Assembly: GCA_946184025.1 (NCBI GenBank)
Contig: CAMHEA010000005.1
Coordinates: forward strand, 1 to 33,206
Source: an uncultured Prevotella sp.
Lineage (GTDB): Bacteria; Bacteroidota; Bacteroidia; Bacteroidales; Bacteroidaceae
Direction of reading: 5' to 3'
DNA: 33,206 nucleotides
Under the pieces are notes generated by a model. It saw only the letters and a program-made list of their open reading frames with translations. It did not search any database and was not told where the DNA came from. Below, piece after piece: positions 26,732-33,206 of the stretch. Both the position numbers and the translations under genes were made by a program. The number at the start of each line of letters is the position of its first letter. The first letter of the stretch is position 1.

Positions 26732-28111
26732 ATGAAAGGAAAGATTATGAAAGCAAGACATTTCATCATAGCCAGTATCGTTGCATTGCCCTTCTTGGCT
26801 GCATGCAGCGACGACGATTACAACGTGATCACTCCGGCAGGCAATCCGCAGGTTGCCGCCGACGTACCGGCCCATGCCGAAATGGGGCAGACCGTCGACT
26901 TCAGTGTCAACTGTAGCGATGCTGCGGGCAAGGCACTCTCTACGCTTACGGCAGAAATGCAGTACAGCGGGGAAACCGTCGACCAGGTAGTCATCCGCAC
27001 CCGGGAAGCCGGCAACTACGACGTAAGCCTCAAGGCTCCCTTCCTCCGCTTCATTCCTAACGGAAAGGCGCAGATTGTGCTCACCCTTCAGAACGTGACG
27101 ACGGCCAAGACCGTCAAGGTCTTCGATGTAGACATGACGCGTCCCCACTTCACAGACCTGCTGTTTGTTGACGACAGCAAGAATAAATATCCCATGACGG
27201 AAGATGCTGAAGGCAACTACAACTACACGGCTACGATACCTATCGCGAAGAATACCTTCCGCGGACACTTTGAAACGGCCGACGGGCGTTTCGTCTTCGG
27301 TAGCGACGGAGCCGAGATTGCACTGGGGGGCACAGGCGACCTGAACCTGCAAAGTGCTACGGTGGGCAATGTAGAGGTGACGTTCAACACTGCTGACTTC
27401 AGCTACGGACCACAGGAGCCGCTCGATGTGCAGCCCATTGAATTTGCCGACAACGAAGGCGGAAGGGTCTTCACCGGCGAACTCGTACAAGGAAAAGTCT
27501 ACTCCTTCGAAGGCGAAGCCGCACTCACTGATGCAGATTGGTTCTACGATCCCGACTTCTTCACCAAGACAGAGGATAACACCTATGCCTTCAATGCCAT
27601 GACGGGTACCTACACCATCACCGCCGACTTCACCCACAAGGGATTCCGCATCTTTGCCGGTACGCCAGATGCCCCTGCAACGTTGCAGGCCGACGGAACC
27701 GGAGCCGTTTGGGCTATTGGTAGTCAAGGAATCAACAAGCCCACCTATGACTCCGTGAGTCAAGATTGGTGGACAGGCATCGAAAACAACTTATGCCTGG
27801 CACCCATTGCGGAGAAGACTTATCAGTTGACGTTAGTCATTGGCAAGCAGTTGAATGCTGGCAACGTGAACTTCAAGTTCTTTGGACAACCCAACTGGGG
27901 TACTGAGTTCAAGGGTTCAGGTGGTGATTTCATGCTGACCAGCACCAGCGACCTCTTCCTTGTGGGAATGGGTAAGGAAAATAACGGCCACGACGATGGC
28001 AACATCTTCCTTGCCGACGGCGCGTCCTTGACCGACGGCGATACCTATGTCTTCACCATCGACCTGACTTCCGGCACGTCAACAGCCAAGCTCAGTGTCG
28101 TGAAGAAGTAA
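26732..28111 (+). CDS. SusE/F-position surface glycan-binding lipoprotein candidate (DUF5125-like)
   Basis: Lipobox ALPFLAACSDDDYN; last gene of the PUL, one nt after the GH30 stop. ATG 26732 or 26747 is preferred over the ORF start at 26639, which lies inside GH30. Confidence 0.75.
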   Translation: MKGKIMKARHFIIASIVALPFLAACSDDDYNVITPAGNPQVAADVPAHAEMGQTVDFSVNCSDAAGKALSTLTAEMQYSGETVDQVVIRTREAGNYDVSLKAPFLRFIPNGKAQIVLTLQNVTTAKTVKVFDVDMTRPHFTDLLFVDDSKNKYPMTEDAEGNYNYTATIPIAKNTFRGHFETADGRFVFGSDGAEIALGGTGDLNLQSATVGNVEVTFNTADFSYGPQEPLDVQPIEFADNEGGRVFTGELVQGKVYSFEGEAALTDADWFYDPDFFTKTEDNTYAFNAMTGTYTITADFTHKGFRIFAGTPDAPATLQADGTGAVWAIGSQGINKPTYDSVSQDWWTGIENNLCLAPIAEKTYQLTLVIGKQLNAGNVNFKFFGQPNWGTEFKGSGGDFMLTSTSDLFLVGMGKENNGHDDGNIFLADGASLTDGDTYVFTIDLTSGTSTAKLSVVKK

Positions 28112-28131
28112 ACACACTCCCCCTGAATGCC

Positions 28132-28168
28132 AAGCGCGGACAGCATGAAAGCCTGTCCGCGCTTTTAT
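28132..28168 (+). terminator. Intrinsic terminator at the end of the PUL
   Basis: AAGCGCGGACAG (28132-28143) pairs perfectly with CTGTCCGCGCTT (28153-28164), followed by TTATTT. Confidence 0.8.
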
Positions 28169-28237
28169 TTGCTCAAAACAAATACCACGCTGACATCAAG
28201 TCAAAGACCGAATTTGGGATAAAAAACGGCGCAGAAG

Positions 28238-28269
28238 TTTGGCTGTTCGGAGAAATAGGACTATCTTTG
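28238..28269 (+). promoter_or_regulatory. Promoter of the tRNA operon (TTTG-N20-TATCTTTG)
   Basis: -33 TTTG 28238-28241 and -7 TATCTTTG 28262-28269, about 36 bp before the tRNA-Gly. Confidence 0.7.
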
Positions 28270-28304
28270 CAGGCGCAAAGGTGCCGACGGCATCGTTTTC
28301 TCAT

Positions 28305-28377
28305 GCGGAAATAGCTCAGTTGGTAGAGCACAACCTTGCCAAGGTTGGGGTCGCGGGTCCGAGTCCCGTTTTCCGCT
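28305..28377 (+). tRNA. tRNA-Gly (anticodon GCC)
   Basis: GCGGAAA...TTTCCGC acceptor; CTCAGTTGGTAGAGC D-arm; CAACC-TTGCCAA-GGTTG anticodon arm; GGGTCCGAGTCCC T-arm. Confidence 0.95.
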
Positions 28378-28435
28378 CTTGCGCCCATGGCGCAGCCTTT
28401 CTGTATCCGGAGGGCGGCTCATCGGCGAACACCAT

Positions 28436-28519
28436 GCCGCAATGGTGGAATTGGTAGACACGAGGGACTTAAAATCCCTTGGCCGTAAGGCTGTGCGGGT
28501 TCGAGTCCCGCTCGCGGCA
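28436..28519 (+). tRNA. tRNA-Leu (anticodon TAA)
   Basis: GCCGCAA...TCGCGGC acceptor (one mismatch); GGGA-CTTAAAA-TCCC anticodon arm; class II variable arm TTGGCCGTAAGGCTGT; GCGGGTTCGAGTCCCGC T-arm. Confidence 0.95.
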
Positions 28520-28572
28520 CACTTTATCAATAGAATAAAGGAAGGAAAGTAAAAAGGTAAAACATCAAGCTT

Positions 28573-29610
28573 ATGAAACACAACAGTTTTCACAGCGTAC
28601 GCAAGGGCGTAAGGATTTTACCTCTTTACTTTCTTTTTTTATGCACTTTCCTGCTCACCTCGTGCGGTTCGCGCAGCGGATACTTCAAGATTGAAGGCCG
28701 TTTCCTCCACATCAACCAAGGCGAGCTCTATGTCTACAGCCCCGACGGCGGACTGAAGGGCATCGACACGATCAAGATCCAAGCCGGCCGCTTTGCCTAT
28801 GAGACCCCGATGCCTCGGCAAGCCATGCTGATGCTTGTCTTTCCCAACTTCTCTGAGCACCCCGTCTTTGCCACACCGGGTGGCAGCGTGGACATCAAGG
28901 CCGATGCCTCCCACCTGAAAGAAATGACCGTGGAGGGTACGAAGGAGAACGAACTGATGACGAAGTTCCGGAAAATGACAGTCAGCGTGTCGCCACCTGA
29001 GGAACGGCGGCTGGCAGAACAGTTCGTCAAAGACCATCCTGAGTCGCCCGTAGGCATCTATCTCGTCAGGAAATATTTCATCCAGACAGCCGAGCCCGAC
29101 TACAGGAAAGCCCTCGAACTCGTTGACATGATGCACGGCAAGCAGACTGAAAACGGCCTGCTGGTGCAGCTGAAGCAGTCGCTGGCGGGTATGCTGAAGC
29201 TGACCAAGGGCAGCAGTCTGCCTCGTTACAAGGCCACTGACACCGAAGGGCGGCAGCAGACCGATGCCGACCTGCGTGCAGGCATTGCCGTCATCAACGT
29301 GTGGGCTACCTGGAACTACGAAAGTCAGGAAACCCAGCGCATCATCCGCGACAAACGAAAGAACGGCGGCAGTCTCAAGGCACTCAGCATCAACATTGAT
29401 GCCAGCCCGAAAGAGTGCCAGCGGTGGATGGAGAGCAACGAAATCAGCTGGCCTAACGTTTGCGACGGACAGATGCTGGAGTCTCCCCTGCTGAAACAGC
29501 TGGGGCTGAGCCGCGTGCCTGAGACCGTCGTACTGCGCAACGGGCGCGTCATCGAACGCAATCTGAGCAACAACGACTTGCGCCGTCGGCTCAATGAACT
29601 TCTTCCTTAA
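28573..29610 (+). CDS. DUF4369-like / thioredoxin-fold lipoprotein lacking the CxxC active site
   Basis: LLTSCGSR lipobox; FKIEGRFLHINQGELYVYSPDG; thioredoxin-like GIAVINVWATWNYESQETQRII...LGLSRVPETVVLRNGRVIERNLS. Confidence 0.75.
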   Translation: MKHNSFHSVRKGVRILPLYFLFLCTFLLTSCGSRSGYFKIEGRFLHINQGELYVYSPDGGLKGIDTIKIQAGRFAYETPMPRQAMLMLVFPNFSEHPVFATPGGSVDIKADASHLKEMTVEGTKENELMTKFRKMTVSVSPPEERRLAEQFVKDHPESPVGIYLVRKYFIQTAEPDYRKALELVDMMHGKQTENGLLVQLKQSLAGMLKLTKGSSLPRYKATDTEGRQQTDADLRAGIAVINVWATWNYESQETQRIIRDKRKNGGSLKALSINIDASPKECQRWMESNEISWPNVCDGQMLESPLLKQLGLSRVPETVVLRNGRVIERNLSNNDLRRRLNELLP

Positions 29611-29724
29611 CTGTCAGGGACGTGCCGACGGGAGCTCAGGCCTCTAAATGATAGATAAATAGTAAATGATAAGGCCAATATCCCAAAAGCCTAAGCACCC
29701 CAATACCCATTGTTTTTCTAAAGA

Positions 29725-30705
29725 ATGAAACATCTACTCATCCTACTTTCCCTTTTTGTCCTACCCGCCTCAGCCCAGAGCCGGCACGAGGAAATCAAGA
29801 CAAGGGTGGACAGTGTGTTGCAGAAAAGATACCGGCGGGTTACCTACGACACCGCCTACATCATGCGTCCGAAGGAGAAACTGACGTTGCGTGTACGGAC
29901 AAACCTCAGCGGAAACTACCTTCACGGACGGGGAACCGTAGACGGGCAGACAATCAAGGGCGACCTGAAGACGGCTCTCCGGGGTACCATCAACTTCGGA
30001 GCCAGCTACATGGGCGTGGCCGCAGCCCTCTCCCTCAATCCAGGCAGCCTGAGCGGACGCAACAAGGACTATGAACTGAACCTCTCGGCCAGCAGCAACC
30101 GCTATTGTGTGGATGCCAGCTATCAGCTCTCCAAAACCCTGTCGGGCACCATGACCCACGGAGATGTTGTCAGCGACGTGGAGAAAGGGCTTGTGGATAT
30201 GCAGATGTTCAACCTTACAGCCTATTATTTCTTCAACCACCGCCACTTTTCCTATCCTGCCGCCTTCACGCAGACCTATCTGCAGAAACGCTCGGCTGGC
30301 TCCTGGCTGGCAGGATTTGCCTATCAGGGTGGTCGTTTCAAGACCACCGACGAGGCGTCTTCCGACGAGCCCCATGGGCGGATCTATGTGGGCTATTTCG
30401 GCATTGGCGGCGGCTACGGCTATCATCTCGTTCTCAGCGACAAATGGCTGTTCCACCTTTCTTCCCTTCCCATGCTGATTGTCTTCAACCGCAACAACAT
30501 GACCGTAGACGGAATGCGCCGCGATGCACCCACGCGCTTCCCTGAAATGATTCTCAACGGACGTTTCGCCGTCGTCCGCCGCTTGTCGGCTCGCAGCTTT
30601 GCCGGATTCACCGTCAAAGGTTCCACATCGTTTCTGGAAGGCAGCAATGGCAATGTCAGGTATCATCGGTGGCAGGGACGCATCTTTCTGGGATTCCGCC
30701 TGTAA
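29725..30705 (+). CDS. DUF4421-like secreted/outer-membrane protein
   Basis: Signal MKHLLILLSLFVLPASAQS; RYRRVTYDTAYIMRPKEKLTLRVRTNLSGNYLHG; beta-rich C-terminal region ending WQGRIFLGFRL. Confidence 0.65.
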   Translation: MKHLLILLSLFVLPASAQSRHEEIKTRVDSVLQKRYRRVTYDTAYIMRPKEKLTLRVRTNLSGNYLHGRGTVDGQTIKGDLKTALRGTINFGASYMGVAAALSLNPGSLSGRNKDYELNLSASSNRYCVDASYQLSKTLSGTMTHGDVVSDVEKGLVDMQMFNLTAYYFFNHRHFSYPAAFTQTYLQKRSAGSWLAGFAYQGGRFKTTDEASSDEPHGRIYVGYFGIGGGYGYHLVLSDKWLFHLSSLPMLIVFNRNNMTVDGMRRDAPTRFPEMILNGRFAVVRRLSARSFAGFTVKGSTSFLEGSNGNVRYHRWQGRIFLGFRL

Positions 30706-30806
30706 ACGGCTGAGTACTCCGACGGGCAGACAGCCTGTCCCGTCTGCCCCTTTCATGGCTTTACGAGGCTTGTTTTTTCCAGGTATCGGAGCTTCGGCCG
30801 AAAAGC

Positions 30807-30887
30807 AATAAAGCCTATATTGCTCAGTAATATAGGCTGTTTTACCGAGTAATATAGGCTGTCTGATGAAGTAATAAAGGGTATATT
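30807..30887 (+). repeat. Array 3 of the 22-bp phased palindrome family (4 units)
   Basis: AATAAAGCCTATATT 30807-30821; AATATAGGCTGTTTT 30829-30843; AATATAGGCTGTCTG 30851-30865; AATAAAGGGTATATT 30873-30887. Exact 22-bp spacing. Confidence 0.9.
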
Positions 30888-30942
30888 GCTTGCTGAAAGT
30901 CGCCCGGAAGCGGGGAGGGCATCGCTGATTTGTGCTGTGCTT

Positions 30943-31770
30943 TTATTCAAAAAGCATTTCGATGGAGTCAATTTCGCCGATTGTCCATTGCACGATGTTG
31001 CCTTCCGGGTCTATCAGTACATAGGTTGGGGCAGCCACGATGCCATATCTTTTAGCCACGCTGTCCGCTCCTGCTGAATCTTCTTCTCTGTCCAGAACGA
31101 GCTTCCAAGGCAGCTGGTGTTCTTCAACGGCCGCTTTCCACTTGTCTTCTTGGTCGTGGAAGGCCACGCCGACGATTTCTAATTTGTCGCGATGGTGCTC
31201 ATAGAAGTTTTTCATGTGGGGGAATTCTGCGATACAACCTCCACACCATGACCCCCAAAAGTCGAGTATCACATAGCGTCCGCGAAGCGATGACAGCGTC
31301 AGTTGCCGTCCGTTGATGTCTTCAAGTGTGAAGTCCTTGGCTTCTTTTCCGATGGGACAGGCCTCGCGTGTCTTCGTGGTCATTTCGTCAAACTCCTTGA
31401 CTCCGTCACTGTAGGCATGATAGAGTTTCTTCATGTTGCCGTTTCTGGCTCGTTCCGACAGGAGAGAGAGGATTTTCCTTCCATGGTTTATGCCTCTGAC
31501 ATGTCCCAGCAGATAGACAGAACCGTCGCTGTCGGGATGGTTTGACACATAGTCCAGGACGGCCTGGTTCTTGGCCTTTTGGTCAGTGAGGTCTTGTATC
31601 ACGGACTCTGCCTCTTGCAGTTGCAGGAAGGTGGCCGACGACTTGCTGACGGTGATGGTGTCAACGGGCAGATAGCCATAGTTGAGAACGATGGTTGTGT
31701 CGGCTTCTTGGCTGAATGCCGCCAGCGCAAGGATGGCCGACCAGAGGGTTAGTGTCAATCTCTTTTTCAT
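30943..31770 (-). CDS. TlpA-like thiol-disulfide oxidoreductase
   Basis: Signal MKKRLTLTLWSAILALAAFSQ; CPIGKEAKDFTLEDINGRQLTLSSLRGRYVILDFWGSWCGGCIAEFPHM with WCGGC; IVAAPTYVLIDPEGNIV. ATG at 31770 preferred over 31854. Confidence 0.88.
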   Translation of the reverse strand: MKKRLTLTLWSAILALAAFSQEADTTIVLNYGYLPVDTITVSKSSATFLQLQEAESVIQDLTDQKAKNQAVLDYVSNHPDSDGSVYLLGHVRGINHGRKILSLLSERARNGNMKKLYHAYSDGVKEFDEMTTKTREACPIGKEAKDFTLEDINGRQLTLSSLRGRYVILDFWGSWCGGCIAEFPHMKNFYEHHRDKLEIVGVAFHDQEDKWKAAVEEHQLPWKLVLDREEDSAGADSVAKRYGIVAAPTYVLIDPEGNIVQWTIGEIDSIEMLFE

Positions 31771-31814
31771 AACAGGGTGATGCGTGTTGGGTCGTGTAAT
31801 GTTGAAATCGTATG

Positions 31815-31822
31815 CAAAGATA
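31815..31822 (-). promoter_or_regulatory. Candidate -7 element (TATCTTTG, minus strand) for the TlpA-like gene
   Basis: CAAAGATA on plus = TATCTTTG on minus, about 45 nt from the ATG. Confidence 0.6.
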
Positions 31823-31908
31823 CGCTTTTTTTTTGTTATTTGATTTTTTCGCACATTAAAAAGTAACCAAAGGACGGTGAAACATGATTGGGATAGGAAA
31901 TAAAATCG

Positions 31909-31916
31909 TATCTTTG
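31909..31916 (+). promoter_or_regulatory. Candidate -7 element (TATCTTTG) for the comM-like gene
   Basis: 'aaatcgtatctttgcgg', 21 nt before ATG 31938; divergent to the minus-strand element. Confidence 0.6.
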
Positions 31917-31937
31917 CGGAAAATAACGAATAATACC

Positions 31938-33206
31938 ATGCTTGTCAAAACCTATTGCGCGGCTGTCAACGGCCTTGAGGTAACGACCGTGACCGCAGAA
32001 GTAAGCATGACGCGCGGCGTGCTTTTCCATCTCACGGGACTTGGCGACACAGCCGTCAAGGAAAGCCGCGACCGCATCGCTGCCGCCATGTTCAACAACG
32101 GATTCAAGTTTCCGGTGGCCGATATCACCATCAACCTTGCTCCTGCCGACATCAGGAAAGAGGGTAGCAGCTATGACCTGCCGCTGGCCGTGGGCATCCT
32201 GGCCGCTAATGAGTGTATGAGTGTTGAACGCCTTAAAGACTATATGCTCGTGGGCGAACTGAGTCTTGACGGCAGCCTGCAGCCTATCCGCGGCGCACTG
32301 CCCATCGCCATTCAGGCGAGGAAAGAGAAATTCAAGGGGCTCATCGTGCCCAAGCAGAACGAGCGCGAGGCGGCCGTGGTCAACAATCTGGAGGTGTATG
32401 GCATGGAAAATCTCATGGAGGTCATCGGTTTCCTCAACGGACAGCTGCATCAGGAGCCGTGCTTCGTCGATACCCGTAAGGAGTTTTATGAGCGTCAGGC
32501 CGATTTCGACCTCGACATGGCCGACGTGCGGGGACAGGAGAATGTGAAGCGTGCCATGGAAGTGGCTGCCGCCGGTGGCCACAACATGATTATGATAGGT
32601 CCGCCGGGAAGCGGAAAGTCCATGCTCGCCAAACGGCTGCCCAGCATCCTGCCGCCGCTGTCGCTCGCCGAGAGTCTGGAGACAACGCAGATCCATTCCA
32701 TCGCCGGAAAGACCGACCGTAACACGTCGCTCATCTCGCAACGTCCTTTCCGCAGTCCGCACCATACCATCTCGCAGGTGGCACTCGTCGGGGGCGGCAC
32801 CAGTCCGCAGCCGGGTGAAATCTCACTCGCCCACAATGGCGTTCTCTTCTGTGACGAGCTGCCGGAGTTCAACAAGCAGACGCTGGAGGTGCTCCGTCAG
32901 CCGCTGGAAGACAGGAAGATCACCATCTCGCGTGCCAAATACAGCATCGAATATCCCTGTTCGTGCATGTTTGTAGCCTCGATGAATCCCTGTCCTTGCG
33001 GCTATTACGGTGACCCTACGCATCATTGCGTCTGCACGCCGGGACAGATCCAACGCTACATGAACAAGATCAGCGGCCCGTTGCTCGACCGCATCGACAT
33101 CCATTGCGAAATCCAGGCTGTGCCATTTGCCGATTTAAGCAAGATGCAGCAGGGAGAGCCAAGTGCTGTAATACGTGAAAGGGTTATAAAAGCAAGACAG
33201 ATACAG
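31938..33206 (+). CDS. comM: ComM/YifB-family Mg-chelatase-like AAA ATPase (3' truncated by window end)
   Basis: Open frame from ATG 31938 to the window end (423 codons). [15 protein letters not shown]...[21 protein letters not shown]...[26 protein letters not shown]...[17 protein letters not shown]...LFCDELPEF...[12 protein letters not shown]. Absent from the ORF list because it has no stop inside the window. Confidence 0.93.
   Translation, partial: MLVKTYCAAVNGLEVTTVTAEVSMTRGVLFHLTGLGDTAVKESRDRIAAAMFNNGFKFPVADITINLAPADIRKEGSSYDLPLAVGILAANECMSVERLKDYMLVGELSLDGSLQPIRGALPIAIQARKEKFKGLIVPKQNEREAAVVNNLEVYGMENLMEVIGFLNGQLHQEPCFVDTRKEFYERQADFDLDMADVRGQENVKRAMEVAAAGGHNMIMIGPPGSGKSMLAKRLPSILPPLSLAESLETTQIHSIAGKTDRNTSLISQRPFRSPHHTISQVALVGGGTSPQPGEISLAHNGVLFCDELPEFNKQTLEVLRQPLEDRKITISRAKYSIEYPCSCMFVASMNPCPCGYYGDPTHHCVCTPGQIQRYMNKISGPLLDRIDIHCEIQAVPFADLSKMQQGEPSAVIRERVIKARQIQ

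Noticed and set aside
26690-27763. 357-aa minus-strand ORF antisense to the PUL lipoprotein
   Set aside because: Shadow ORF; no domain-like features or promoter.
30807-30887. IS element or MITE terminal repeat
   Set aside because: No transposase, no target-site duplication visible, and the arrays have no flanking inverted ends.

Overview
The window is chromosomal DNA from a Bacteroidales bacterium, most likely Prevotella-like. Supporting signs are TAnnTTTG-type promoters, a SusC/SusD pair, a BspA-like surface protein, DUF4369-like thioredoxins and the family make-up of the FKBP, M28 and QC-like proteins. From left to right it contains: a leader/ncRNA-like region; a large BspA-type LRR plus CBM-like secreted protein followed by a 65-aa small protein; three consecutive FKBP-type PPIases behind a tandemly duplicated promoter; an Lrp/AsnC regulator; a fused C26 amidotransferase / M19 dipeptidase; an M28 glutaminyl-cyclase-like lipoprotein; miaB; a six-gene envelope-glycolipid operon (MsbA-like ABC transporter, LtaS-like sulfatase fold, LpxL-like acyltransferase, two GT2, one GT90-like); a small PUL (SusC, SusD, GH30, surface glycan-binding-like lipoprotein); tRNA-Gly(GCC) and tRNA-Leu(TAA); two DUF4369/TlpA-like proteins, one without the CxxC; a DUF4421-like protein; and a 3'-truncated ComM/YifB AAA ATPase. 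The most unusual signal is a family of three intergenic arrays at about 10.91, 20.14 and 30.81 kb. Each has exactly four units at an exact 22-bp period. Each unit is a 15-bp imperfect palindrome (AATAWAGSSTATATT-like) whose left half AATAWAG is invariant in all 12 copies. All three lie downstream of plus-strand operon ends and in the same orientation. No array, ORF, RNA-family or promoter feature I can name explains them. All statements come from reading the sequence by eye; no database search was run.
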